Below, one piece after another: positions 16,025-24,620 of a DNA stretch of 64,000 bases (position 1 is the stretch's first letter; every line of letters begins with the position of its first letter). The translations under genes and the position numbers were made by a program. Source of the DNA: Rhodospirillum rubrum ATCC 11170 (GTDB lineage: Bacteria > Pseudomonadota > Alphaproteobacteria > Rhodospirillales > Rhodospirillaceae). A model generated the notes under the pieces. It worked only from the letters and a program-made list of their open reading frames with translations, was not told where the DNA came from and ran no database searches. The DNA lies in the NCBI RefSeq assembly GCF_000013085.1, contig NC_007643.1:124001-188000 (forward strand). The letters are read 5' to 3'.

Positions 16025-17362
16025 ATGGGTAAGGCGCTGGAAATAGACCTGGGCAATCGTCTCCAGGCTCTCGACATCGACGGGCCAACGCGGGAGATCT
16101 TGCGGGAGTGTCGGCCGATAATCGAGAAAATAATCGATGAGGCGGTTCTTGATAGTTACAACAAGATTCTCGCTTATCCCGAGGTTCGGGATGCCTATGC
16201 GGGCATGAAAATAGAGGATGCCTGCCAAGCGCAGCGTACGCATTGGATCGATGATGTTTTCGCCGGGACCTTCGCCGAGGAGCAGATTCGAAACGGCGTC
16301 GAGATATTTAGCAAACGCCAACGCCAGGGACTGTCTCTACGCTGGTACTTCTGCTTTTATAGCAACATTTTGCGCTGCATGATCGCGGCGGTCTATCCGC
16401 AGTACCGGCGTGACAAAGAGAAACTCCAACGCGTCATCGGCGCCCTGACCCGAACGGTGATGTTCGAGTTGGAAATCGCGTCCACCGCCTATATGCATTC
16501 GGCCCAAGAGCAAGTCGCGGTCGCTCTCAACGATGCCGCAGGGCAGTTCGAGCGGCAGGTGGCGGGCGTGGTCGAACAGGTCGCCTCGTCGATTGGGCAT
16601 GTTTCGACGGCCTCGGGGTTATTGGCGGTCGTCGCCAATCAAACGGCGCGGGAATCCGATACCGCGGCCACGGCGGCATCGCAAACCAGCGAGAACATCG
16701 GCACCGTCGCCACGGCGACCGAGCAGTTGACCAGTTCGATTCAAGAGATTTCCAGCCAAGTGGGCAAGGCGGCGGCCATCACCGATTCGGCGGTCGAAGA
16801 GGCGCAGCGCACCAATGATCTGGTGCAAGGGCTGGCCGGGGCGGTGGGCAAGATCGGCGATGTCGTCCGCCTGATCAACGATATCGCGGCCCAGACCAAC
16901 CTATTGGCGCTGAACGCCACGATCGAGGCGGCCCGCGCCGGCAATGCCGGCAAGGGCTTCGCCGTGGTGGCGGGAGAGGTGAAAAGCCTCGCCCGTCAGA
17001 CCTCTCGGGCGACGGACGAGATTTCGGCGCAGATCTCCGCCGTGCAAAAGGCCACCCGCGACGCCGTCGCCGCGATCCAGAGCATCGGCGGCACCATCGT
17101 CACCATCAACCAGACCTCCACCGCCGTCGCCTCGGCCGTGGAGGAACAGCGGGCGGCGACCCGCGAGATCGCCCGCAGCGTCGACGAAGCCGCCCGGGGC
17201 GGCGCCCTGGTCACCAACACCATCGGGGAAGTCAGCGCCCTGGCCGGCAAGACCGACTCTACGATGCGCGATCTTTCAGGAACGGTAAGCACGCTGTCGG
17301 ATCAGGCCACCGTGTTGTCCGAGCAAGTCGACCAGTTTCTTCGCAAAATCCGCAGCGCCTGA
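16025..17362 (+). CDS. Soluble globin-coupled methyl-accepting chemotaxis protein, proximal His missing
   Basis: 445 residues, no membrane segment. Residues 1-160 look like a globin-coupled sensor: helix-rich, with [15 protein letters not shown] (H73) and then [19 protein letters not shown], which lines up with the conserved xxHxRIGLxPRWY segment of HemAT-type sensors. At the position of the heme-binding proximal histidine this protein has Arg98. From about residue 185 on it is a standard signalling domain with the tip [36 protein letters not shown] (residues near 280-315). It should join cytoplasmic or membrane receptor arrays and signal to CheA. The start has a GGGGGG ribosome-binding site. 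Heme or oxygen sensing is doubtful because of Arg98. Confidence 0.85.
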   Translation: MGKALEIDLGNRLQALDIDGPTREILRECRPIIEKIIDEAVLDSYNKILAYPEVRDAYAGMKIEDACQAQRTHWIDDVFAGTFAEEQIRNGVEIFSKRQRQGLSLRWYFCFYSNILRCMIAAVYPQYRRDKEKLQRVIGALTRTVMFELEIASTAYMHSAQEQVAVALNDAAGQFERQVAGVVEQVASSIGHVSTASGLLAVVANQTARESDTAATAASQTSENIGTVATATEQLTSSIQEISSQVGKAAAITDSAVEEAQRTNDLVQGLAGAVGKIGDVVRLINDIAAQTNLLALNATIEAARAGNAGKGFAVVAGEVKSLARQTSRATDEISAQISAVQKATRDAVAAIQSIGGTIVTINQTSTAVASAVEEQRAATREIARSVDEAARGGALVTNTIGEVSALAGKTDSTMRDLSGTVSTLSDQATVLSEQVDQFLRKIRSA

Positions 17363-17369
17363 GTCGTGA

Positions 17370-18092
17370 TCAGTGATGGTGGCCCAGTTCGCGCAGCAGG
17401 GCCCAGGGCGTGCGGCTATGGACGATGTCATCAAAGGCCACGGCATGCAGGCCGGCGGCCGCCGGCCCCTCGGCGTCGAAGCGGACCGTCCCCTCGGCTG
17501 GCGGCGTATTGGCGGCCTCGGCGGGATTGGTCGCGGCGGGGCGGCGCCCCCCGGCGCGGGTGATCGCCCCGGCGCCATTGGGGCCGGCGCTGATCAACGC
17601 CAGGGCGGCGCGGTCAAGGGCGGCCGGGCGGATCGTCGGGTCGGCGCCCAGCACCGGGATCGCGCCCTGCGCCGCGCTGTCGCCAAAGCGCGTCTCGTCC
17701 AGGCTCAGCGCCGTCGTCACCAGCGACAGGCTGGCGGCATAGGTTAGACGATTGCCCCAACCATCAATGGTATCAGTCGGCATCAATCCCAGGGGGGCCC
17801 AGGGCACGGTGCCAACGACGAACAGGGCGCGGCCGGGGGCGGCGGGCCCACAGGCGCCCCCGGCGCCCGGGGTCTGGGAGTTTTCCGCCTCGGCCGGGCA
17901 GGGCAGCGAGCCGGTGCGTTCCAGGTGGGCGAGCAGGGCCAGATCGACCCGCGCCATCCGCGCCAGGGTGGCTTGGCGGCGCGTCCCCTCGATCCAGGCG
18001 GGCAGCAGGCGAAGGCCGGCGGCCAGGACCAAGCCGATCAGGGCCAGCGCCAGGGCGATCTCGATCAGCGCGCCACCCTTGCGGGAGATCAT
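17370..18092 (-). CDS. Minor prepilin-like protein, LPCP type
   Basis: 240 residues. The start MISRKGGALIEIALALALIGL has a very short basic leader ending in Gly, then ALIEI and a hydrophobic helix, the prepilin pattern with Glu at position 4 after the Gly. After the helix comes TGSLPCPAEAENSQTPGAGG, then VPWAPLGLMPTDTIDGWGNRLTYA. The LPCP box followed by an LPW/VPW-LGLP stretch recurs in the protein at 25921, so both belong to one family of minor pilin-like proteins. The gene lies 17 bases downstream of the I78 lipoprotein gene and ends 7 bases from the convergent chemoreceptor gene. It is probably processed by the peptidase at 2966. Confidence 0.7.
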   Translation of the reverse strand: MISRKGGALIEIALALALIGLVLAAGLRLLPAWIEGTRRQATLARMARVDLALLAHLERTGSLPCPAEAENSQTPGAGGACGPAAPGRALFVVGTVPWAPLGLMPTDTIDGWGNRLTYAASLSLVTTALSLDETRFGDSAAQGAIPVLGADPTIRPAALDRAALALISAGPNGAGAITRAGGRRPAATNPAEAANTPPAEGTVRFDAEGPAAAGLHAVAFDDIVHSRTPWALLRELGHHH

Positions 18093-18109
18093 CGGCCGCC
18101 GAGGGGGGA

Positions 18110-18475
18110 TCAGCCGCAGGTCAGCCGCGCCACCCGCCCCAACGTATCAAGGTGCACGTTCAGCCGGTCGGGCCGGAAATCCTCGGTGGCGAAGGCGCCG
18201 GGAACCAGGATGCGATGGGGCTGCGGCAGGTCGGAGAGGCGCAGGAAGGGGCCGTCGGTGGGATCGGGGGTGCCGCTGGGCAGCAGCGGACCGCCGATCC
18301 GGTCTTCCAGGCTCGCCGCCCCGCAAGAGGTGGGGGAAGCGATGGGCAGCGATTCGGCCTCGACGGTGGGCGGTTGATGGGGGGGGCTGGAACAGGCCGC
18401 GAGAAGCAGGACAAAGCCGCCCAAGGGGGCGAGGGGTGCGAAAGCCAGGGGTGCGAAAGAACGACAGGTCATCAA
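18110..18475 (-). CDS. I78-family protease inhibitor lipoprotein
   Basis: 121 residues. A signal peptide with lipobox LAAC (Cys28) predicts a lipoprotein facing the periplasm. The C-terminal 70 residues have the I78 inhibitor layout: Cys51 at CGAASLEDRIGG, a central HRILVPGAFATEDFRPDRLN, and the end RVARLTCG with Cys120, which would form a disulfide with Cys51. Members of this family inhibit serine proteases. The ATG overlaps the hldE stop (ATGA), so it is translated with hldE; I chose the first of two adjacent ATG codons for that reason. Confidence 0.8.
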   Translation of the reverse strand: MMTCRSFAPLAFAPLAPLGGFVLLLAACSSPPHQPPTVEAESLPIASPTSCGAASLEDRIGGPLLPSGTPDPTDGPFLRLSDLPQPHRILVPGAFATEDFRPDRLNVHLDTLGRVARLTCG

Positions 18476-19962
18476 AGGGTATCTCCCGATCGGCGCGATC
18501 CGCCATGGAGGCGGGCGATGGTGGAGGTGGTGGAAAAGCCCGCCTTGAGATCGGCGAGCAGAACCCGCCCGCCATTGGTCAGCACAACGTCGGAGCCGAC
18601 GACCGTATCCACGGTATAATCGGCGCCCTTCACCAGAACATCGGGCAGCAAGGTGGTGATCAGGCCAAGGGGGGTGTCTTCGCCGAAGACCGCCACCAGA
18701 TCGACATCGGCCAGCGAGGCCAGCACGATCGCCCGCGCCGTTTCGTCTTGCACCGGCCGGCTGTCGCCCTTCAGCCGGCGGACCGAGGCGTCGCTGTTAA
18801 GGCCGACCACCAGCCGGTCGCAGGCGGCGCGCGCCTGACGCAGCAAGGAGACGTGGCCGGGGTGGAGCAGATCGAAGCAGCCGTTGGTGAAGCCGATGCG
18901 CAGCCCGTGGCGGCGCCATTTATCGACCACCTCGCGGGCATCCTCGGCGCCGACGATTTTCGAATCGCGGGCGCTGACCTCTTCCTGGTGGACGGCGGCC
19001 ATCAGATCGGCGGCGGGAACGGCGGCGGTGCCGACCCGGCCGACGACGATGCCGGCGGCCAGATTGGCCAGCCGGCAGGCGACGGCCAGCGGCGCCCCGC
19101 CGGCCAGGGCGGCGGCCAGGGTGGCGACCACAGTGTCACCGGCGCCCGAGACGTCATAGACCTCGCGGGCTTCGGCCGGCAGGTGGAGCACCGAGCCATC
19201 GGCGCCGACCAGGGTCATGCCGTCCTGGCTGCGGGTGGCGAGCACGGTATCGACGCCGCACCGGGCGATCACCTGGCGGCAGGCCGTCACCACTTCGTCG
19301 TCGGTGCCCGTGGGCAGGCCGGTGGCTTCGGCTAGTTCCTTGCGATTGGGGGTCAAAACGGTGGCGCCGCGATAGCGGGTGAAATCGCGGCCCTTGGGAT
19401 CGACGATCACCGGCAGATTTTGCGTGCGGCCCATGGCGATCAGGCTGGCGGCCACCGGTCCGTCAAGAACGCCCTTGCCGTAATCCGACAGTACCAGGGC
19501 GCCAACGGTGGTGATCTGGCTGCGCACATCGCCAAGCAGGCGGTCGGCGTCATAGGGATCGAGCGGGGCGATGGTTTCATCGTCGGCGCGCAACAATTGC
19601 TGACTGCCGGCGAAGAAGCGGGTCTTGACGCTGGTCCGGCGGTTGGGCTGGATACCGATGAAGCTGTCGACCTTGTGTTCGTCGCCGAGCAGGCCGCCGA
19701 TTTCGGCGCCGGCCCGATCCTCGCCGATCACCGCCATGAAGGCGCAGCGTCCGCCCAAAGCCACGATATTGCGCACGACATTGCCCGCCCCGCCCAGCAT
19801 GGCGCGCTCGTCGCGCACCCGGACGATCGGGATCGGAGCCTCGGGCGAGATTCGTTCCACATCGCCCCGCACGAAACGGTCGAGCATGACGTCGCCGACG
19901 CACAGCACCCGGACCCGGGCGAGGGAGGCGACGATTTCGGCAAGGGCGGGGGTGGGGTCCAT
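18472..19962 (-). CDS. hldE: Bifunctional heptose 7-phosphate kinase / heptose 1-phosphate adenylyltransferase
   Basis: 496 residues from the ATG at 19962 (MDPTPALAEIVASL), chosen because the family starts here; a longer frame upstream has no family-like sequence. The N-terminal half is a PfkB-type kinase (GDVMLDRFVRGDVERISPEAP, then DVSGAGDTVVATL). From about residue 345 the C-terminal half is a nucleotidyltransferase with FTNGCFDLLHPGHVSLL (HxGH) and VGLNSDASVRRLKG. The enzyme makes ADP-heptose precursor for the lipopolysaccharide inner core in the cytoplasm. It heads a minus-strand operon with the I78 lipoprotein and a minor prepilin. Full length, all motifs intact. Confidence 0.96.
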   Translation of the reverse strand: MDPTPALAEIVASLARVRVLCVGDVMLDRFVRGDVERISPEAPIPIVRVRDERAMLGGAGNVVRNIVALGGRCAFMAVIGEDRAGAEIGGLLGDEHKVDSFIGIQPNRRTSVKTRFFAGSQQLLRADDETIAPLDPYDADRLLGDVRSQITTVGALVLSDYGKGVLDGPVAASLIAMGRTQNLPVIVDPKGRDFTRYRGATVLTPNRKELAEATGLPTGTDDEVVTACRQVIARCGVDTVLATRSQDGMTLVGADGSVLHLPAEAREVYDVSGAGDTVVATLAAALAGGAPLAVACRLANLAAGIVVGRVGTAAVPAADLMAAVHQEEVSARDSKIVGAEDAREVVDKWRRHGLRIGFTNGCFDLLHPGHVSLLRQARAACDRLVVGLNSDASVRRLKGDSRPVQDETARAIVLASLADVDLVAVFGEDTPLGLITTLLPDVLVKGADYTVDTVVGSDVVLTNGGRVLLADLKAGFSTTSTIARLHGGSRRSGDTL

Positions 19963-20249
19963 GGTGGGGTGCGGCTCCGAAAAACGTGGGGTGGCCCTGC
20001 TTAGCACCTTCCTGGGGCAGGGGTAAATCGACAGCGACGGCTTGGACCCCAACCCCGTGAAATAGCGCATGACGGGGCATTGGGTTGTGTGAAACAGTGC
20101 CTTGCGGGGGCGGCGCTCGGCGAGGCCGGCGTTTTTATGGGCGATACCCGGGCTGGCGCGAGGCACGGCGGGCCGGGGAGGATAGGCGGGTCAAAGAGCA
20201 TGATTATGGCGCGATCGACAAAGCCTTCGGCAAGCGCCCTGCCGATGGG

Positions 20250-21608
20250 ATGGCAGTGATGCCACAGTCGACAGTCGTATCCGGGGGCGCGAGGGCGATG
20301 ATGGAGATGCTCGGGCGTCTCGAAGCCGCCCCAGCCGGCTATCAAGTCGCCGTCATCGCGCTTTCGCAGCTTCAGCCGGAATTCCGTCGCCCGCTTCTGG
20401 TCCGCCGGGCCACCGATCTGTTCGAACCGCTGGTCAAGGCGGTTGGCGGACCACGGGTCTATTTGCCTGACAGTCTGGATATCGTCGTGATCGGCAAAAA
20501 CCTGTCGCGCGCCGGTGTCCGCCTTGCCGCCGAAGGGATCCGCACGCTGTTTGGCGCAGATCCCCTGGTTCGGGGCCGAACCGGGGGCGGGATCGATCGC
20601 TTCGCCCGCTGGTTCGACCTGGGGCGGGCCGATCACCACGGCGCCTTCAAGGCCCTGGCCGATGATATCGACCGGCGCTCGGCCGAACAGGCCCAGGCGA
20701 CCGGCGCCTGGGACGGCCATGAGCAGCCGCTGACGCCCAAGCGCCTCGCCTTGCTGATCTCGGATATGGAAACCCTCGATGTGGCGCCGCTGCTCCAGCG
20801 CCAGCCGGTGATCCGCGTCACCAAGGCGCCAAGCGCCGAGATCGATTTCGAAGAGATTTTCATCTCGCTGTCGGCCCTGCGCAAACGGGTGGCCGAACAC
20901 ATCGATCTGCAAAGCGATCGCTGGTTGTTCCAGGATTTCAGCCGCTCGCTTGATCGTCACATCCTGCGCACCCTCAAGCCCCTGGCGACCTGCCGCGGCG
21001 CCGGGACGATCAGCGTCAATCTCAATCTGGAAACCCTGACCTCGGACACCTTCGAGGGGTTCGTCCAGGCCATGCCTTTGGAACAGCGCTTGATCGTCGA
21101 GGTTCAGGGGATCGATGTCTTCGCCGATATCGGCGCCTTCCTGCGGGCGCGCGATCGGTTGCGCAACCGGGGGCATCGCTTGTTGATCGACGGGCTGACG
21201 CCCCGAACCATGGAAACGGTCGATCTTGGCCAGCTTGACGCCGATTTTTACAAGCTTCAGTGGAATCCCGGCTTCATTCATGTCGTCGATGGCGACGAGG
21301 CCGCCGCGGCGCGCGGGTTGATCGGCGCCATCGGCGCGGCGAAACTGGTGTTGAGCCGGGTCGAGTCCGAACAGGCGATGACCTGGGGATTGCTCTGCGG
21401 GATTCGCCGCTTCCAGGGGTTTTTCGTTGATACCTTGCTGGGGGGGGCGATTCTCGGCGCCTGTCATGATCCGGGCCACTGCACCCTTAGCCGCTGCATC
21501 GCCACTCGACGGGGGGTGAGCGGCCTTTTGCGGGAACAATGCCGCGACAGGGCGGCGCTTGATCATACGGTGCGCATCGCCGGCCGGGCGAAAAGGATCG
21601 CCTCGTGA
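20250..21608 (+). CDS. Degenerate EAL-domain protein 1
   Basis: About 452 residues if read from the ATG at 20250; ATG 20259 or 20299 are equally possible and no clear ribosome-binding site decides. The C-terminal 250 residues follow the EAL fold in order: WLFQDFSRSLDRHILRTL, then ISVNLNLETLTSDTFEGFV, then LIVEVQGIDVF, then RNRGHRLLIDGL and DFYKLQWN. At each catalytic spot the metal ligands of active phosphodiesterases (EAL glutamate, DDFG aspartates, KID) are changed or missing. It is therefore probably a non-catalytic c-di-GMP-related or scaffold domain. The N-terminal half is unrecognised. Its TGA overlaps the GTG of the paralogue (GTGA). Divergent from hldE. Confidence 0.65.
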   Translation: MAVMPQSTVVSGGARAMMEMLGRLEAAPAGYQVAVIALSQLQPEFRRPLLVRRATDLFEPLVKAVGGPRVYLPDSLDIVVIGKNLSRAGVRLAAEGIRTLFGADPLVRGRTGGGIDRFARWFDLGRADHHGAFKALADDIDRRSAEQAQATGAWDGHEQPLTPKRLALLISDMETLDVAPLLQRQPVIRVTKAPSAEIDFEEIFISLSALRKRVAEHIDLQSDRWLFQDFSRSLDRHILRTLKPLATCRGAGTISVNLNLETLTSDTFEGFVQAMPLEQRLIVEVQGIDVFADIGAFLRARDRLRNRGHRLLIDGLTPRTMETVDLGQLDADFYKLQWNPGFIHVVDGDEAAAARGLIGAIGAAKLVLSRVESEQAMTWGLLCGIRRFQGFFVDTLLGGAILGACHDPGHCTLSRCIATRRGVSGLLREQCRDRAALDHTVRIAGRAKRIAS

Positions 21609-22954
21609 GCAGGGTCGGCGTGGGCGAACAGGGTCTGGAGGCCGGCGGCGAAGACATTTCGGCGCCGAAGACCGGGTTGCTGGGCGGCTTGCGCGGTCTG
21701 GCCGTTCTGGTGACGTGGTTGCGCGACACTTTGCGACAGCCTTTGGGGTATCGGCTGGCGCGGCTCCGCCCAAACGTACTGCGGCGGCGCTCGCCGGCCA
21801 CACGGGCCGCCATCCATGATCTGGTCGCCGGTCTGGCCCGCGATCCCGAGATCAAGGCCTTCTTGCTGCCCGACGACGAGATTCTGGTGATCCACCATCA
21901 AACCGACGGCCCCCGCGTGCTGGCCGCGCTCAACGCCATCTGCGCCCTTGATCCGCGCGATCGGGCCTGCTCGGCGCCGCTGGAACTGGGGCGCGACAGC
22001 CCGTTGGTCGCCTGGAGTCAGATCACCACCGATGGAGAGGCCCTGCTGGCCTGGGCCGAACAGGCCTTGAGCGAGGCTTTGAGCAAGACCGGCCCGCTGG
22101 GGACCCCGGGCGGACCGGAGATCGGCCTTGACGCGCCGCTTTTGGCGAGCGGGGCGGGGGACAGGGGGACAAGCCGGGGGCGGCCGCTCACCCCTGAAGG
22201 GCTGGCCAAGCTGGAAAACGCTCTGGTTCTGGCCGATCTGTCCAACCAGGTGCGTCGGCAGCGGATGGTGATGATCGGCGATGACGGCGCGCTCACGCCG
22301 GTGATGACGGAGCTTTTCGTCGATATCGCCGAATTGCGCCAGACCATCGCCCCCCAGGTCGATCTGTTTTCCAACGCTTGGCTATTTCGACGCTTCACCG
22401 CGACGCTTGATCAACGCATGACCGCCTTCATCGGCGGCTATGTGGCGGCGGTGGAAACCCCCGCCGTCAGCCTCAACCTCAATGTCGCGACCTTGCTGGG
22501 GCCGGGCTTTGGTCCCTTGCGCGAGGTGTCGCGGCGGTTTCCGCAGATGACCCTGATCGTGGAACTGCGCCTTGATGACGTCATGGCCGATCTTCCGGCC
22601 TATCTGTTCGCCCGTGAATACCTCCACCACCTGGGCTTCAAGGTGCTGATCGATGGTTTGGGCCCCCAGGCCATGCTGTGGCTTGATCGCAAGCGGCTGG
22701 GGGCGGATTATCTCAAGGCGCAATGGTCGCACGACCTTGGGGCGATGGTCGATACCGCCGAAGGCGCCGCCCTGGCCGAGCGGATCCGGGCTTCGGGAAG
22801 CGCCAGGACCATCCTTTGCCGCTGCGACGACAGCCACGCCGTGGAGGTCGGGCGAAAGCTTGGCTGCGGGGTGTTCCAGGGGTTCTATCTTGATGATCTG
22901 CTGCGCGAGGGGCGCCCCCACGATGTCGGGGGACGACGGGAGGAGGGGGGATGA
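21605..22954 (+). CDS. Degenerate EAL-domain protein 2
   Basis: 449 residues from a GTG that overlaps the upstream stop. The C-terminal half is paralogous to the preceding protein: AWLFRRFTATLDQRMTAFI, then VSLNLNVATLLGPGF, LIVELRLDDVMADLP, then GFKVLIDGLGPQAM and DYLKAQWS. Again the residues that bind metal in active EAL phosphodiesterases are not in place. The C-terminal CGVFQGFYLDDLL matches the end of EAL domains (QGF/Y.. gP). The two genes likely arose by tandem duplication and may act as a heterodimer. The stop overlaps the ABC ATPase ATG, tying these proteins to an exporter. Confidence 0.7.
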   Translation: MSRVGVGEQGLEAGGEDISAPKTGLLGGLRGLAVLVTWLRDTLRQPLGYRLARLRPNVLRRRSPATRAAIHDLVAGLARDPEIKAFLLPDDEILVIHHQTDGPRVLAALNAICALDPRDRACSAPLELGRDSPLVAWSQITTDGEALLAWAEQALSEALSKTGPLGTPGGPEIGLDAPLLASGAGDRGTSRGRPLTPEGLAKLENALVLADLSNQVRRQRMVMIGDDGALTPVMTELFVDIAELRQTIAPQVDLFSNAWLFRRFTATLDQRMTAFIGGYVAAVETPAVSLNLNVATLLGPGFGPLREVSRRFPQMTLIVELRLDDVMADLPAYLFAREYLHHLGFKVLIDGLGPQAMLWLDRKRLGADYLKAQWSHDLGAMVDTAEGAALAERIRASGSARTILCRCDDSHAVEVGRKLGCGVFQGFYLDDLLREGRPHDVGGRREEGG

Positions 22955-23766
22955 CCCCGCGGGAACCACGGGCCATCGATGTCGAAAACCTGACCAAGAT
23001 CTTTGATGATCGCAAACGCGGCCGGGTCACGGCGGTCGACGCCTTGAGCTTCGAGGTGCCCCAGGGCGCCACCGTCGGCCTGCTTGGTGGCAATGGCGCG
23101 GGCAAGACGACGACGCTGTCCATGTTGCTCGGCTTGCTGCTGCCAACGACCGGCCGGGTACGGGTGCTGGGGGTTGATATGGTGCGCGACCGCCACAAGG
23201 CCCTGGCCCGGATGAACTTCTCCAGCCCCTATGTCGATCTGCCCCACCGGTTGACGGTGCGCGAGAACCTGACCGTCTATGCCCATCTTTACGGTCTGTC
23301 GCGACCGGCCGCGCGCATCGCCGAACTGGCCAGGGATCTGGATGTGGCTGGGCTGCTGGAGCGGCCGGCGGGCAAGCTGTCGGCTGGCCAAAAGACCCGG
23401 GTCGCCCTGGCCAAGGCCCTGCTCAACGATCCCCTGGTGCTGATCCTTGACGAGCCCACGGCCTCGCTTGATCCCGATACCGGGGATTGGGTGCGCGGCT
23501 ATCTGGAGGAGTGGCGGCGGCGGCGGGGCGCCACCGTGTTCCTGGCCAGCCATAACATGGCCGAGGTCGAACGGCTGTGCGAGGCGGTGCTGATCATGCG
23601 CGGCGGCCGGGTCCACGATCGCGGCACCCCGAACGATCTGGTCTCGCGCTATGGGCGGGTCAGCCTGGAAGAGGTTTTCCTCGATATCGCCCGCGCCGCC
23701 CCCGGCCCCGGCGGGTCCGAAGCCTCCGGGGGCGAGGCCGCGCAAAGGAGCCCGTCCGACCGATGA
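22951..23766 (+). CDS. ABC exporter ATP-binding protein, NatA/DrrA type
   Basis: 271 residues. Walker A GGNGAGKTTT, Q-loop region NFSSPYVDLPHRLTVREN, signature KLSAGQKTRVALAKALL, Walker B LVLILDEPTASLDP and switch His in ASHNMAEVERLCE are all intact. The shape is that of ABC-2 exporter ATPases. The unusual MNFSSPYVDLPHRLT stretch suggests a polysaccharide or lipid exporter subgroup, but the substrate cannot be read. It is translationally coupled on both sides (ATGA overlaps). Confidence 0.9.
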   Translation: MTPREPRAIDVENLTKIFDDRKRGRVTAVDALSFEVPQGATVGLLGGNGAGKTTTLSMLLGLLLPTTGRVRVLGVDMVRDRHKALARMNFSSPYVDLPHRLTVRENLTVYAHLYGLSRPAARIAELARDLDVAGLLERPAGKLSAGQKTRVALAKALLNDPLVLILDEPTASLDPDTGDWVRGYLEEWRRRRGATVFLASHNMAEVERLCEAVLIMRGGRVHDRGTPNDLVSRYGRVSLEEVFLDIARAAPGPGGSEASGGEAAQRSPSDR

Positions 23767-24611
23767 GTGTCTCGTCCCCCCTGCCGCCTCCCGGATCGCC
23801 CGTGGGCGCCGCCGATCGGGCCTTTTCCGGGCGGCGGGTTTTCGCCATCGTCCTGCGCCACTGGTATCTGATGCGCGGATCGTTGCCCCGTCTGCTGGAA
23901 ATGGCCTATTGGCCGATCATTCAAGTGGTCACCTGGGGCTTCATCACCCAGTTCCTGATGGGGCAGTCCAGTCTGATCGCCCAGGCGGCCGGGATTTTCC
24001 TGGGGGCGGTGCTGCTGTGGGATGTGCTGTTCCGCGGCAATCTCGGCGTATCGCTGTCGTTCGTCGAGGAGATGTGGTCGCGCAATCTGGGCCAATTGTT
24101 CGTCAGCCCCTTGCGGCCCTATGAACTGGCGGCCTTGATGGTGATGAGCATCCTGCGCACCCTGGTCGGCGTGGTGCCGGCCAGCCTGCTGGCGATCGCC
24201 TTCTATGCCTTCAACATCTATGCCCTCGGGCTGCCGCTGCTGGCCTTTTTCGCCAATCTTCTGGTGATGGGGTGGGCCATCGGCCTGATCGTCTGCGCCT
24301 TTTTGCTGCGCTTTGGCATGGGGGCGGAAAGCATGGCCTGGGTGATGGTCTTCGCCTTCTGGCCGATCGCCGGCATCTATTATCCGATCGATGTCATGCC
24401 GCCCGTGCTCCAGGCCATCGCCTATGCCTTTCCCCCCGCCCATGTGTTCGAAGGCATGCGCCAGTTGATGATCGATGGCAGCTTTTCCATGGGCCATTTC
24501 TGGGCGGCCGTCGGCCTCAACGTCTTTTATCTGGGCGGGGCTTTGGGGTTGTTCCTCTGGGTCTTCCGCATCGCCCGCCGCCGGGGCCTGTTGCTCGATG
24601 TCGGGGAATAG
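23763..24611 (+). CDS. ABC-2 type exporter permease
   Basis: 282 residues starting MSVSSPLPPPGSPVG; the ATG overlaps the ATPase stop. Six hydrophobic segments are visible (MAYWPIIQVVTWGFITQFL, AAGIFLGAVLLWDVLF, LLAIAFYAFNIYALGLPLLAFF, LIVCAFLLRFGMGAES, VMVFAFWPIAGIYYPIDVMP, VFYLGGALGLFLWVF). The segment FWPIAGIYYPIDVMPPVLQAIAYAFPPAHVFEG is the conserved C-terminal region of ABC-2 permeases, although here it is divided over two helices. It pairs with the ATPase just upstream. Confidence 0.88.
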   Translation: MSVSSPLPPPGSPVGAADRAFSGRRVFAIVLRHWYLMRGSLPRLLEMAYWPIIQVVTWGFITQFLMGQSSLIAQAAGIFLGAVLLWDVLFRGNLGVSLSFVEEMWSRNLGQLFVSPLRPYELAALMVMSILRTLVGVVPASLLAIAFYAFNIYALGLPLLAFFANLLVMGWAIGLIVCAFLLRFGMGAESMAWVMVFAFWPIAGIYYPIDVMPPVLQAIAYAFPPAHVFEGMRQLMIDGSFSMGHFWAAVGLNVFYLGGALGLFLWVFRIARRRGLLLDVGE

Positions 24612-24620
24612 GCCAAGGCC

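Noticed and set aside
20200-20259. 19-codon leader frame whose TGA overlaps the ATG of the EAL-like gene
   Set aside because: The TGATG overlap is interesting, but there is no well-spaced ribosome-binding site, and it could be chance in GC-rich DNA.
20001-21803. 600-codon frame on the minus strand
   Set aside because: Antisense to the first EAL-like gene; no family features.
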